DNA of 64,000 nt from Antarcticibacterium flavum (GTDB lineage: Bacteria > Bacteroidota > Bacteroidia > Flavobacteriales > Flavobacteriaceae): NCBI RefSeq assembly GCF_006159205.1, contig NZ_CP040812.1, forward strand, positions 2,232,001-2,296,000. Direction: 5' to 3'. The stretch's first letter is position 1. Every line of letters begins with the position of its first letter. Positions 44,987-55,001 of this stretch are shown here, piece by piece. Both the position numbers and the translations under genes were made by a program. A model generated the notes under the pieces. The model was given only the letters and a program-made list of their open reading frames with translations, had not been told where the DNA came from and ran no database searches.

Positions 44987-46600
44987 ATGAAGAATTTTTC
45001 ATTGTTGTTTCTTGTTTTAATTATTAGTTCCTGCAAAGGTTTTGAAGGAACTACTTCTGAAGATGTTTTGGTCATAGAAGAAAAGGATTTTTCCATAATA
45101 CCCAAACCATCAGAAATAAAAATTAGTGATAGCACGCTTGAACTTCCCGAATTAAGCAGTGTTTGTTATAATACAGCAGAAGCAGGAGAAGCTGCCTCCT
45201 GGCTTTTGGGTATGTTGCAGAAAGCAAATCTCCGGGTGAAGCCTTCAGAAGGTATCTCCTGTGGATTTTGGAACCTGTATACAGATGCTGCTTTATATCA
45301 AAGCCTGGGAGAAGAAGGATATATTCTGGAAATAAACAATGAGGGAATTTTTTTAAAAGCCGCCACTAAAAGCGGACTTTTCTATGGAATTCAAACCCTT
45401 AGGCAAATTCTTCCTGCAGCACTTGAGAATGCTACAGCGGCCACTAACAGGATTCAACTACCACAACTTTATATTAAGGATATCCCCCGCTACAGCTGGC
45501 GTGGGACTATGGTAGATATCTCAAGAAGCTTTTTTGACCTGGAATATCTTAAAGATCACGTGGACCGCATGGCGCTATATAAAATGAACCGCCTGCACCT
45601 TCATCTTACAGATGACCAGGGGTGGAGAATTGAAATAAAAAGCAAACCGGAACTAACCAACTTGGGTTCCAGAGGAGCAGTGGAGGGTGGAAGATCAGGT
45701 TACCTTACACAAGAGGAGTACATGGAGCTGCAAACCTATGCCGCAGCAAGGAATGTTATAATCATTCCGGAAATTGATATGCCCGGCCATATATATTCAG
45801 CACTGCTGGCTTACCCGGAATTGAGCTGCGATGATCTTTCGAATATTGAACCCAAGATGGCCACACCTCCCCAATTATTCTCTGGTACTAAGGTTGGCTG
45901 GAGCAAACTCTGCCTTACAAAACCTGAAATATATGATTTTGTAGCCGATGTAATTGAAGAAATGGCAGCCATTACCACCGGCCCCTGGATACACATAGGA
46001 GGGGATGAAATCGAGGACGACCTGTACGAGGAATTTGTGGTAAAGGCCGATTCTCTTGTGCGAAGTACAGGAAAGATTACGATAGGATGGGAAGAAGTAA
46101 CTAAAGCCCCGGTCAATAGTTCCCTTATTAGTCAGCAATGGCATGGAGAGGTGGAAAGTGTTGTGGATGTGAAGGTGATTGAGTCAATTTGTACCAGCTT
46201 TTACTTTGACCACGCCAATATCCCGGGGCAGGAGAAGACAAACAACTGGTGCAAGAAAAGCGGGGTGACTCTGGAAGAAGTATATAATTTTCAAAGTGAA
46301 AATAATAATGTCCTTGGGCTGGAAGCCCCGGTTTGGACAGAGTTTGTTCATACAGATGAGGATCTGGACAACAGGTTCTGGCCACGTATTATAGCAGTGG
46401 CAGAACTCGCCTGGAGTGAGGATACCACAAAAAATTATACCGACTTTATTTCCCGACTTAAAAAACATGAAGAGAGACTTATCAATATGGGGATCAATTA
46501 TTTTCCCGCGGAAGAGCTTGGTTGGAAAGAAAATACTAATAAAAAAAGGATGAATGTTTTTAAAGGGTTTATGCCCGTTAAAAAAAATACCTCTCTATAA
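44987..46600 (+). CDS. Beta-N-acetylhexosaminidase (GH20), lipoprotein
   Basis: A 537-residue lipoprotein (lipobox ISSC, Cys16) that removes terminal GlcNAc or GalNAc from glycans outside the cytoplasm. An N-terminal GH20b-like domain (about 35-165) is followed by the catalytic barrel (about 170-510). The catalytic pair D340-E341 in HIGGDEIED is intact, and HLHLTDDQGWRIEIK and IIPEIDMPGH are typical motifs. It acts upstream of the MFS carrier in the same operon, 20 nt behind it, with MurQ 6 nt downstream. No further domains are attached. Confidence 0.93.
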   Translation: MKNFSLLFLVLIISSCKGFEGTTSEDVLVIEEKDFSIIPKPSEIKISDSTLELPELSSVCYNTAEAGEAASWLLGMLQKANLRVKPSEGISCGFWNLYTDAALYQSLGEEGYILEINNEGIFLKAATKSGLFYGIQTLRQILPAALENATAATNRIQLPQLYIKDIPRYSWRGTMVDISRSFFDLEYLKDHVDRMALYKMNRLHLHLTDDQGWRIEIKSKPELTNLGSRGAVEGGRSGYLTQEEYMELQTYAAARNVIIIPEIDMPGHIYSALLAYPELSCDDLSNIEPKMATPPQLFSGTKVGWSKLCLTKPEIYDFVADVIEEMAAITTGPWIHIGGDEIEDDLYEEFVVKADSLVRSTGKITIGWEEVTKAPVNSSLISQQWHGEVESVVDVKVIESICTSFYFDHANIPGQEKTNNWCKKSGVTLEEVYNFQSENNNVLGLEAPVWTEFVHTDEDLDNRFWPRIIAVAELAWSEDTTKNYTDFISRLKKHEERLINMGINYFPAEELGWKENTNKKRMNVFKGFMPVKKNTSL

Positions 46601-46606
46601 AGAAAT

Positions 46607-47422
46607 ATGGAAGATCAAAACAAACCCTCAACAGAAAGAAGCTCCAGATATAACGATCTGGAACATATGAGCACGGAGGAACTGCTGCGAAACATGAACA
46701 GGGAAGATAAGACAGTTCCTGAGATTATCGAAAAGGAGATTCCCGCTATTGAAGCCCTGGTAGATGTTATAGTTCGTCAAATTGAATTGGGGGGAAGATT
46801 GTTCTACATAGGGGCCGGCACCAGTGGAAGGCTGGGTGTACTTGATGCTTCAGAATGTCCGCCGACTTTTGGAGTAAGTGATGATGTGGTAATAGGACTT
46901 ATAGCAGGGGGCGATGTCGCGCTTAGAAAGGCTGTTGAGAATGCTGAAGATAACACTACCCGGGCCTGGAAAGACCTTCAGCAATTTGGAATTAATAAAA
47001 AAGATGTGCTCATAGGTATCGCTGCTTCAGGTACTACACCTTACGTAATTGGAGGGGTAGAAGATGCTGCAAAGAATGGGCTTATAACCGGTTGTATAAC
47101 CAATAATAAAAATTCACCTCTGGCCAGGGCAGTTAAATATCCCATAGAAATTGAGGTGGGGCCGGAGTTTGTTACCGGTAGTACCCGCATGAAATCCGGA
47201 ACAGCTCAAAAGCTGGTACTCAATATGATCTCTACTTCTGTAATGATCAAACTGGGTAGAGTAAAAGGAAATAAGATGGTAGATATGCAGCTTAGCAATC
47301 AAAAATTAGTGGGTCGGGGTACCAGGATGATCATGGAGGAACTGGGAATCGACCAAAAGTTTGCGGAAAAATTACTCCTGGAGTATAAAAGTGTCCGTGC
47401 TGTTTTACAAAATTTTAAATAA
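46607..47422 (+). CDS. murQ: N-acetylmuramic acid 6-phosphate etherase
   Basis: A 271-residue SIS-domain enzyme that removes the lactyl ether from MurNAc 6-phosphate to give GlcNAc 6-phosphate and lactate. The motif YIGAGTSGRLGVLDASE contains E83, and E114 lies in ENAEDNT; both match the catalytic glutamates I recall from E. coli MurQ. TGSTRMKSGTAQK is the second family motif. It is slightly shorter than most (about 300), lacking the C-terminal extension. No MurNAc kinase is in the window, so its substrate must come from elsewhere. Confidence 0.93.
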   Translation: MEDQNKPSTERSSRYNDLEHMSTEELLRNMNREDKTVPEIIEKEIPAIEALVDVIVRQIELGGRLFYIGAGTSGRLGVLDASECPPTFGVSDDVVIGLIAGGDVALRKAVENAEDNTTRAWKDLQQFGINKKDVLIGIAASGTTPYVIGGVEDAAKNGLITGCITNNKNSPLARAVKYPIEIEVGPEFVTGSTRMKSGTAQKLVLNMISTSVMIKLGRVKGNKMVDMQLSNQKLVGRGTRMIMEELGIDQKFAEKLLLEYKSVRAVLQNFK

Positions 47423-47487
47423 AAATTTTCAAAGATTATTCTGCTTTATTTAAACACTATGGAGTGATCAAAAATATATCAAAAGGT

Positions 47488-48639
47488 TTATTGTTCTTTT
47501 ATATAGTTTTTTAATACCCGAACAACATAATCCAATTCTTCTTTTGTGTTGTATTTGGAAAATGAAAACCTGAGAGAAGGCTTTTTTAATTCATCGTCAG
47601 ATAGAAAAGCAGTTAAAACGTGTGAATTTTTATCATTCCCACTTTGACATGCACTTCCAGACGAGCAGGCAATTCCTTTTAAGTCCAGGTGAAATAGAAG
47701 TAACAAAGCTTTTTCCTCCGATAGAGGGAGACAAATATTTACAATGGTATACGTACTTTTTTCGAGATCTCGTGAATATCCGTTAAATTTAATTCCCGAA
47801 ATATTCTTTTCTAGAATAGTGATAAAGTAGGCTTTTAAGGATAGTATGTACTCTTGATCTGATTTAAGATTAGCCTCCGCCTTCTCCAGTGCTACTCCCA
47901 TACCTACTATATTCTGAAGACTTTCTGTTCCTGCCCGTTTTCCACGTTCCTGTGAGCCGCCAAAAATAAGTGGCTGTAGATTTCTATCCTTTTTTATATA
48001 CGCAAAACCGATACCTTTTGGCCCGTGAAATTTATGTGCACTTGCAGCAGTAAAATCTACTGGTATTTTAGAAAAGTCTAAATTAAAATGTCCAATAGAT
48101 TGAACCATATCAGAATGAAATAAGGAATTCCATTTTTGACACAGCTTTCCAATCTTTTCAATATCTGTAATATTTCCTATTTCGTTATTCACGTGCATCA
48201 AACTTACCAACGTCTTGAGTTTAGAAGTTTCCAATAGATAATTTAAATGATCAAGGTTAATGCCTCCTTTCTCATCCAATTGGACATTAACCACCTTAAT
48301 CGATTTAATTTCACTTAATTTTTTTATTGTGTTTAATACAGCGTGATGTTCAATTTCTGAAGAAATTATACATTTTACACCCAAATCACGAACTGCTGAG
48401 TTTAATATAAGATTATCTGCTTCAGTACCACCAGAAGTGAATATAATTTCTGATGCTGAAACATTTAAATTTTCAGCAATTAATTTCCTCGTATTTTCAA
48501 TTAATTCTTTCGAGGATCTACCAAAGGAATGTATGGAGGATGGGTTGCCATAAAACCTTTTCATTACAGTAGTTATTTGGAAGATAACTTCGTCATCAAG
48601 TTTTGTTGTTGCCGCATTATCAAGATACACTTCGCCCAT
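47488..48639 (-). CDS. Cysteine desulfurase (NifS/IscS family), orphan
   Basis: A 383-residue PLP enzyme that takes sulfur from cysteine. The PLP lysine K203 lies in SAHKFHGPKG, the His pair in SEIEHHAV (98-99), and the persulfide Cys331 in SSGSACQSG. The short active-site loop places it near IscS/NifS-type rather than SufS. No iscU, iscA or dnd genes are next to it, so its partner is unknown. Codon use looks more A/T-rich than in the murQ operon, which may hint at a different origin. It is divergent from the DUF5916 gene. Confidence 0.9.
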   Translation of the reverse strand: MGEVYLDNAATTKLDDEVIFQITTVMKRFYGNPSSIHSFGRSSKELIENTRKLIAENLNVSASEIIFTSGGTEADNLILNSAVRDLGVKCIISSEIEHHAVLNTIKKLSEIKSIKVVNVQLDEKGGINLDHLNYLLETSKLKTLVSLMHVNNEIGNITDIEKIGKLCQKWNSLFHSDMVQSIGHFNLDFSKIPVDFTAASAHKFHGPKGIGFAYIKKDRNLQPLIFGGSQERGKRAGTESLQNIVGMGVALEKAEANLKSDQEYILSLKAYFITILEKNISGIKFNGYSRDLEKSTYTIVNICLPLSEEKALLLLFHLDLKGIACSSGSACQSGNDKNSHVLTAFLSDDELKKPSLRFSFSKYNTKEELDYVVRVLKNYIKEQ

Positions 48640-48846
48640 AGATATGAAAAATAAAAGTTTAACTTATTAAGAAACTTAGTACAATTGAATTTTCAATAAA
48701 AAAATAAAAATACAAAAGTTAAGTTACTTTTTGTTTTTATTTTGATTAATATGAATACTTCTTATAAATTTTAATAAATATGAATTGTAAATCTTATATT
48801 TATTTAAAATTAGCTCCTTAAAACTTTTAGCTCTTCCGAAAGCCTT

Positions 48847-51015
48847 ATGACCAAATATGTTCTTTTCTTGATATATTATATTTCCTTTCAAAATCTTTTC
48901 TCTCAGCAAAAAGAATTTGTAGTTAAATTTATTTCTGAACCCATACAGGCTGATGCCATCCTTGATGAGCCGGCATGGAGCCGGGCCGACTCTGCAACAG
49001 ATTTTTGGCAATATTTTCCTGAAGATACTGTCCAGTCCAGCAATCAAAGCACTATTAAAATGCTGTACGATAAGCAAAATCTTTATATTGGAATCAAAGT
49101 GAATTCCATAGGAGATAAGTATGTAATCCCATCCCTAAGGAGAGATTTTAGAGCAGGGGGAAGCGATAACATTACGCTTATGTTTGATACTTTTAACGAT
49201 GGGAATAATGCTTTTCTTTTCGGAGTGAATCCTTGGGGGGTGCGTCGGGAAGCACTTGTTTCTGGAGGCGGAACAGATCTTAGCGGCTTTACTACCAGCT
49301 GGGATACTAAATGGTATGCCGAGACAAAAATCTATGATGGTTATTATATAAGTGAATGGGTAATTCCTCTTTCAGCTTTTAAATTTAGGCCTGGAGCAAC
49401 TAAATGGAGATTTAATTCTTACCACTTCGATACTCAGGGTAATGAACAGAATACTTGGATGAGGATCCCACGCAGTCAATTTATATTTAATCTAGCTTTC
49501 ATGGGTGATATGATTTTTGAAAGACCTCTTGAAAGAAGCAGGACGCCTGTTTCGATAATACCTTACGTTAATGGCACTTTAGAGAGGGATTATGAATTCC
49601 ATAGTGAAATAAATGAGTTTAAAATGGGTGGCGATGCCAAATTTGCAATAGGGAACAGCCTAAATCTGGATCTCACATTTAATCCTGATTTTTCTCAGGT
49701 AGAAGTTGACAACTTGGTTACAAACCTTACCCGGTTCGAAATAAATCTACCGGAAAGGCGGCAGTTTTTTATTGAAAATAGTGATCTTTTTTCAGATTTC
49801 GGCCATCTTAGTGATGCCAATCCATTTTTCTCCCGCCGCATAGGAATAGCAAAGGATAGAGATGGAATCAATCGTCCCAACCAGATCATTGCAGGAGCAA
49901 GATTAAGCGGAAAAGTTAATAATAACTTTAGAATTGGAGTGCTGAACGTGCAAACGGGAAATGATGAGGAATACGATATTGAAGCTACCAATAATATGGT
50001 AATTGCTTTACAGTACAGAATTTTTAGCAGGTCCTCTATAAGTGCAGTCTTAGTAAACCGCCAGCATACCTCAAATACATTTAATCGGGTGGTAGGCCTG
50101 GATTATAACCTTGCCAATCTGGATAACAGCTGGAATGGAAAATTTTACCTTCACAAATCCTTCAGCCCAGGTGTGTTGGAAGATGATCTCTCCACAGGAG
50201 TCAACCTTACTTATAACGGTGAGCACTGGAGATTTCGGGGGAGCGGACTTCTGCTTCAAGATAATTTTACAAGCGACCTGGGATTTATCCCGAGGAAAGG
50301 AGTTTTAAAAGTTGACCCCCAAATGGAATATTTGCTTTTCCCGTCTAAAGGCTCCGTAAATGCACATATTTTCAGCATTGTTCCGGAGTTTTTTTGGAAA
50401 CCGAAGTCGAATTTTCAGTTGGCAGATTATAATATTATTTCCACCTGGAAAATCGGATTTAAAAACACTTCAGAAGTTACGGCAAGCCTTTTTAACCGCT
50501 ACACCTTTCTCTTCGAAGATTTTGAACCTACACGCTCCAAAGGAACTCCTCTCCCTGCAAATACAGATTATTATTATACAAGTGGTCAGTTGAGGTACAG
50601 TAGTGATAATCGACATTTTTTTTCATATAATTTAGGAGTCAACTATGGACAATTCTTTAATGGAACGGTTTTAACACCCAACTTAGATTTTAACATACGT
50701 TTGCAGCCGAAGTATTTATTTTCGGTGCAGGCGCGATATGATAAAGTAGAGCTTCCTAAACCATATGCAACAAATGACATCTGGTTACTGGGAAGCAAGG
50801 TGGACATAACTTTCACCCGATCACTTTTTTGGGCGACTATCGTTCAGTACAGTAATCAGGAGCAAAACTTTGGGATCAATTCTAGGCTGCAGTGGCGTTT
50901 TGCACCCCTTTCAGATATGTTCCTTATCTATAATGACAATTACTTCACCAATGATGTTCTCATTCCAAGGTATAGAAGTATCACTCTTAAGGTAACCTAT
51001 TGGCTTTATCTTTAA
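48847..51015 (+). CDS. DUF5916 outer-membrane protein with CBM9-like N-terminus
   Basis: A 722-residue secreted protein. After a signal peptide (about 1-19) comes a CBM9-like carbohydrate-binding region (about 30-230: AILDEPAWSRAD, YDKQNLYIGIKV), then the DUF5916 part with many amphipathic strands up to the aromatic end (TYWLYL), which suggests an outer-membrane barrel. Function is unknown; binding of extracellular sugars is inferred from the N-terminal domain. It stands alone between the desulfurase (divergent) and the ROK regulator. Confidence 0.85.
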   Translation: MTKYVLFLIYYISFQNLFSQQKEFVVKFISEPIQADAILDEPAWSRADSATDFWQYFPEDTVQSSNQSTIKMLYDKQNLYIGIKVNSIGDKYVIPSLRRDFRAGGSDNITLMFDTFNDGNNAFLFGVNPWGVRREALVSGGGTDLSGFTTSWDTKWYAETKIYDGYYISEWVIPLSAFKFRPGATKWRFNSYHFDTQGNEQNTWMRIPRSQFIFNLAFMGDMIFERPLERSRTPVSIIPYVNGTLERDYEFHSEINEFKMGGDAKFAIGNSLNLDLTFNPDFSQVEVDNLVTNLTRFEINLPERRQFFIENSDLFSDFGHLSDANPFFSRRIGIAKDRDGINRPNQIIAGARLSGKVNNNFRIGVLNVQTGNDEEYDIEATNNMVIALQYRIFSRSSISAVLVNRQHTSNTFNRVVGLDYNLANLDNSWNGKFYLHKSFSPGVLEDDLSTGVNLTYNGEHWRFRGSGLLLQDNFTSDLGFIPRKGVLKVDPQMEYLLFPSKGSVNAHIFSIVPEFFWKPKSNFQLADYNIISTWKIGFKNTSEVTASLFNRYTFLFEDFEPTRSKGTPLPANTDYYYTSGQLRYSSDNRHFFSYNLGVNYGQFFNGTVLTPNLDFNIRLQPKYLFSVQARYDKVELPKPYATNDIWLLGSKVDITFTRSLFWATIVQYSNQEQNFGINSRLQWRFAPLSDMFLIYNDNYFTNDVLIPRYRSITLKVTYWLYL

Positions 51016-51278
51016 TGAGGTGGTAAACAGAGAATAGAATTTATCAGGGCCATTATCTCTTAGATTTTTTTAATTTTATTGAAAATTTTTCTTACCAAAT
51101 GAATAATAATAAATCTCTTAAAGAATTTGAATGACCAATTTTCTCTAACCTCTCGTTTAATCAGGATTATCGTAAATTCTTTCCTAAATGAAAAATTGCA
51201 TTATGATGTGAAAGTTTACATTAACAGGAATAGGGTGGGAGTAAAAAAAAAAAGATTAATTTTAGTTAAAAATTTTAA

Positions 51279-52547
51279 ATGGGTGTAATACAAAGTTTTT
51301 TGTTTAAAAAAAAATTAACTGTCACTATTAATAAGGTAGAAAGGAAAAATCTCTTACAAAAAATAAAAATTCTGAAGTACCTTTATTTTAATGGGCCTAG
51401 AACTAATTCAGATATTTGTAATGTTTTTAAGATGAGTTTACCTACTTCAATGAATCTTCTTAATCAGCTACAAAAGGAAAAGTTAGTTGTAAAAAAAGGT
51501 TTAGGAAATTCAGCAGGAGGGAGAAGACCGGATCTTTTCGGTTTAGATGATAACACCTTCTTAGTTCTTAGTATTCATATTGAGAGGTTTAAGATTAGAA
51601 TGGCTATTATAAATAATACTCATCAAATTCTATTTGAAAAAACAATTCCTATTGTTATTTCGGCAAATTCCGAAATTGTAGATATGTTGCATAGACATGC
51701 CCAAGATTTGATTTCAGAATCTGAAATAGATACTGACATTCTTATGGGAGTAGGAGTTAGTATGCCTGGATTAATTTCTATAGAGGAAGGAAGAAACCTG
51801 ACTTATTTCCTTAAGGATCAAGAAACTGCTTCGTTGCAAAGTTGTTTGGAGAAAAAATTTTTTAAACCTGTAGTTATATTTAATGATGCAAATAGCGCCT
51901 GTCTCGCAGAATTTAGGTTTGGTCTTGCTAAAAATAAAAAGGATGTTTTAGTTGTTTCAATGGACTGGGGCATAGGATTAGGTATAATAATGGGAGGCCA
52001 ACTTCAAACAGGAACATCTGGATTTGCCGGTGAATTTGGTCATATACCAGTTGTAGAGAATGGTGCATTATGTTACTGTGGTAAAACTGGCTGTTTGGAA
52101 ACTATAGCATCAGGAATTGCTCTTGTTAAAAAAGCTGAAGAAAAATTAAGAGCTGGGCATGGATCTGTTTTAGGAAGCAATTTTCGTGATGAGTTTATTA
52201 GTTTGGAGCCCAGTCTAATTATTAAAGCGGCAAACGAGGGAGACCAATTTGCCATTAATCTTCTTACCGAAATTGGGACTAACTTGGGTAAAGGATTAGC
52301 AATACTAATTCAGATTTTCAATCCTGAAGAAATAATCTTAGGAGGACAGATTGCAGAAGCTAGGCAATTTATCACCACTCCAGTACAACAATCTATTAAC
52401 ATGTATTGTAAAATTCAACTTAAGGAGGATGCAGCTATAACTCTTTCTGAATTAGGAAAGAAATCCAGCTTGTTAGGTGTAACATTAGCAGTTATGGAAG
52501 GATTTTTTTCAAATAGGGTAAAAGCCTTAAAAAACGGCACACAATAA
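51279..52547 (+). CDS. ROK-family transcriptional regulator (NagC/Mlc-like)
   Basis: A 422-residue repressor. A winged-helix DNA-binding domain lies at about 22-90 (TNSDICNVFKMSLPTSMNLLNQL), followed by a ROK sugar-binding domain with the zinc motif CYCGKTGCLE (about 268-277) and FNDANSACLAE. Such proteins sense GlcNAc 6-phosphate, glucose or similar sugars and repress nearby sugar genes. Its position between the MurQ operon and the SusCD-type locus makes both its candidate targets, but no operator was identified. Confidence 0.88.
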   Translation: MGVIQSFLFKKKLTVTINKVERKNLLQKIKILKYLYFNGPRTNSDICNVFKMSLPTSMNLLNQLQKEKLVVKKGLGNSAGGRRPDLFGLDDNTFLVLSIHIERFKIRMAIINNTHQILFEKTIPIVISANSEIVDMLHRHAQDLISESEIDTDILMGVGVSMPGLISIEEGRNLTYFLKDQETASLQSCLEKKFFKPVVIFNDANSACLAEFRFGLAKNKKDVLVVSMDWGIGLGIIMGGQLQTGTSGFAGEFGHIPVVENGALCYCGKTGCLETIASGIALVKKAEEKLRAGHGSVLGSNFRDEFISLEPSLIIKAANEGDQFAINLLTEIGTNLGKGLAILIQIFNPEEIILGGQIAEARQFITTPVQQSINMYCKIQLKEDAAITLSELGKKSSLLGVTLAVMEGFFSNRVKALKNGTQ

Positions 52548-52588
52548 ATTTTATGTAATGTATTAGAAATAAAATTCAATTTAAAATT

Positions 52589-53344
52589 TTACCTATCCGG
52601 TTTCTCTATCTTCACCTTAACATCTTCAGACTTAATTGTGGAAACATGAGAAAGCTCTCCATTCGTATAAAGAGAATCCAATAATTTTAGAGGAGTAGAT
52701 AATTTTTCAAATTTGTAATTTTTATAATCTACAAATCTTATTCCTCCTATATACCTTTCATTAAAGGCTTTTCTAAAGCGAATTCCACCGCCATTTGTTT
52801 TAAATTTATACGCTATATAGTCAACTTTATAGCTTTCGGAATTAATCCAGTATACATATTCGTCTTCGTGCTCCATTTCAACTCCATTTTGATTAAAGGT
52901 TACTTTAATTTCATAATATTCATCGTTACCAATACTATCCATTCCAATTAATTCCTTGTCTACCGCTTCGGAATGCAAACCATATGGCAATAAAACAAAG
53001 TAATGCACTGAATTTAAGGCATTTTTATAGATTTGTTTAATAGAATCCTGGACCGTCACATTTTTACCATCTTTGTATCTTTGGAAACCTTTGTTAGTAA
53101 TAATATCCTGCATTTTTACTCCAGCAGTATCTAATACTATTCTATCATAATAAAAATTCCCAATATTTCTGCTACTTTTATATTTTTCGCCTCTAAATAT
53201 AAAATTTATAGTGGCCTTTTCGTATAAATCACCTCCCGCGACTTTAATTGTCTTATGAATAATGCGATTGGTATTAAATTGATTTTCTGATTTATCACAG
53301 GAAACCAAAAGGAAAACTATTAAGATAAAATTTATAAACTTCAT
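52589..53344 (-). CDS. DUF6503-like lipoprotein
   Basis: A 251-residue lipoprotein (lipobox LVSC, Cys16) with a beta-rich body and motifs such as DEYYEIKVTF and DEYVYWINSESYKVDYIAY, which fit the LolA-like outline of DUF6503, a Bacteroidota family sometimes misnamed deoxyribose-phosphate aldolase. It may carry hydrophobic ligands, but this is unproven. It lies downstream of the DASS gene in the same direction after 133 nt and could be the last gene of the locus or independent. Confidence 0.72.
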   Translation of the reverse strand: MKFINFILIVFLLVSCDKSENQFNTNRIIHKTIKVAGGDLYEKATINFIFRGEKYKSSRNIGNFYYDRIVLDTAGVKMQDIITNKGFQRYKDGKNVTVQDSIKQIYKNALNSVHYFVLLPYGLHSEAVDKELIGMDSIGNDEYYEIKVTFNQNGVEMEHEDEYVYWINSESYKVDYIAYKFKTNGGGIRFRKAFNERYIGGIRFVDYKNYKFEKLSTPLKLLDSLYTNGELSHVSTIKSEDVKVKIEKPDR

Positions 53345-53477
53345 TAATTTAATGATTAAATATAAGAAAGAGTAACTACTAACTAGAGGAAGAAAATAAA
53401 ACCTTATTTTAAAATGGTATCCAATTATTAAGATATTACCGGTTTTATAAGGAATTTAAATTGTCAATTATCCAAAT

Positions 53478-54953
53478 TTACTTTGGGATAAAATTTTTAC
53501 CATTCTCCATCAATGGATCAAAATTCCAAAGGTAGGGTAACAAAAAATAAATAATTAGGCTAATGAGAATAATAGAAATTAGATTCATAAAGATACCAGA
53601 TTTTACCATATTAGGAATGGTTAAGTATTTACAACCAAATACAACAGCATTAGGAGGCGTGGCTACGGGTAGCATAAAGGCACAGGATGCCGCCGTAGTG
53701 GTTGCTACCAAAAGTATAAATGGATGTATGCCTAAGGCAATGGCAATAGGAGCAATTATAGGCAACAACATTGCTGTAGAGGCCGTATTTGATGTTACCT
53801 CTGTTAAAAAGTTAACTGCCGCCACAATTATTAAAATCAGTATAAATAAAGATAAGTCGCGGAATAGAGAAATTTGAGTGCCAAACCATTCGGCTAAGCC
53901 CGTATGTTGAAAACCTGCAGCCAGTGCCATTCCCCCTCCAAATAATATTATTATTCCCCAAGGTAGTTTTACTGCATCTTCCCAATCTATAAGTCTTTCC
54001 CCAGTATTATTTGCTGGTATTGTAAATAATAAAATTCCAAAAGTCATTGCAATTATAGTATCATCCAAGGCCGGAAAGAACTGCACAAAAATAAAAGAAC
54101 GCGTAATCCAAAAAAAGGCAGTTAAGGTAAAAACAACCAAAACTAATTTTTCTTCTTTTTTAAGAGGTCCTAATTCAGCAAGTAAGGCATTAACTTCCTT
54201 TCTTCCTCCAGCAAAACCTTTTCGCTTAAATTTAAAAGCATATCGAGTTAAATAAATCCAAGCTATTCCCAATAAAATAAAAGAAATTGGAAATCCAAAT
54301 TTGAACCATTGCCAAAAGGTTATTTCAATTCCATAAGTCTCATTTAAAAAGCCTGCAAAAATTAAATTTGGAGGTGTACCTATTAAGGTAGCCACACCTC
54401 CAATAGAAGCAGCATAAGCCATGCCTAGCATAAGTGCCTTTCCAAATCGTTGTGTTTCGTTCTCAGTTGTTGAAGGATTATCTTCCATTAAAGCAATAAT
54501 AGAAAGTCCCATAGGAAATAACATCACTACCGTTGCAGTATTTGAAATCCACATTGATAAGAAAGCTGTTGCTACCATAAAGCCCAATATAATCCTATAA
54601 ATATTGGTGCCAATCAAGCTAATAATGTTAAGAGCAATTCTTTTGTGTAAATTCCACTTTTGAATGGCAATTGCGAGTAAAAATCCCCCCATGAATAAGA
54701 AAATATATTTATTTCCATATGCAGCGGTTGTTGTTGAGAGATCAACTGCTCCGGTAAGGGGAAAAAGGACAATTGGTAAAAGTGCCGTCACGCTTATCGA
54801 AACAGCTTCTGTAACCCACCAAACTGCCATCCATAATGTGATACATAACATATCATAAGCTGCTGGTGGGATTGCTTCAGGAGTTTTTAATTGTAAAATT
54901 ATAAATATAACCGGACCTAATAAAATGAAGAAGTTTTTTTGGTTTAAAGACAT
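53478..54953 (-). CDS. DASS/SLC13 family sodium-coupled anion symporter
   Basis: A 491-residue inner-membrane transporter of the divalent anion:sodium symporter family. Two SNT motifs, the sodium sites, are visible: SNTATVVMLFP (about 146) and TSNTASTAMLLP (about 385), one in each half of the inverted repeat. The helices fill nearly the whole protein. Family substrates are succinate, citrate, tartrate or sulfate. It follows the PL26-like lyase gene, so it may import an acidic breakdown product or a counter-ion; this is inference. Confidence 0.9.
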   Translation of the reverse strand: MSLNQKNFFILLGPVIFIILQLKTPEAIPPAAYDMLCITLWMAVWWVTEAVSISVTALLPIVLFPLTGAVDLSTTTAAYGNKYIFLFMGGFLLAIAIQKWNLHKRIALNIISLIGTNIYRIILGFMVATAFLSMWISNTATVVMLFPMGLSIIALMEDNPSTTENETQRFGKALMLGMAYAASIGGVATLIGTPPNLIFAGFLNETYGIEITFWQWFKFGFPISFILLGIAWIYLTRYAFKFKRKGFAGGRKEVNALLAELGPLKKEEKLVLVVFTLTAFFWITRSFIFVQFFPALDDTIIAMTFGILLFTIPANNTGERLIDWEDAVKLPWGIIILFGGGMALAAGFQHTGLAEWFGTQISLFRDLSLFILILIIVAAVNFLTEVTSNTASTAMLLPIIAPIAIALGIHPFILLVATTTAASCAFMLPVATPPNAVVFGCKYLTIPNMVKSGIFMNLISIILISLIIYFLLPYLWNFDPLMENGKNFIPK

Positions 54954-55001
54954 TTTTCGTTCTCAAAATTTGATAATTCGATAAAGTGCGGGATTATTTT
55001 T

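Noticed and set aside
47488..48639. Part of a DNA phosphorothioation (dnd) system
   Set aside because: No dndBCDE genes next to the desulfurase.
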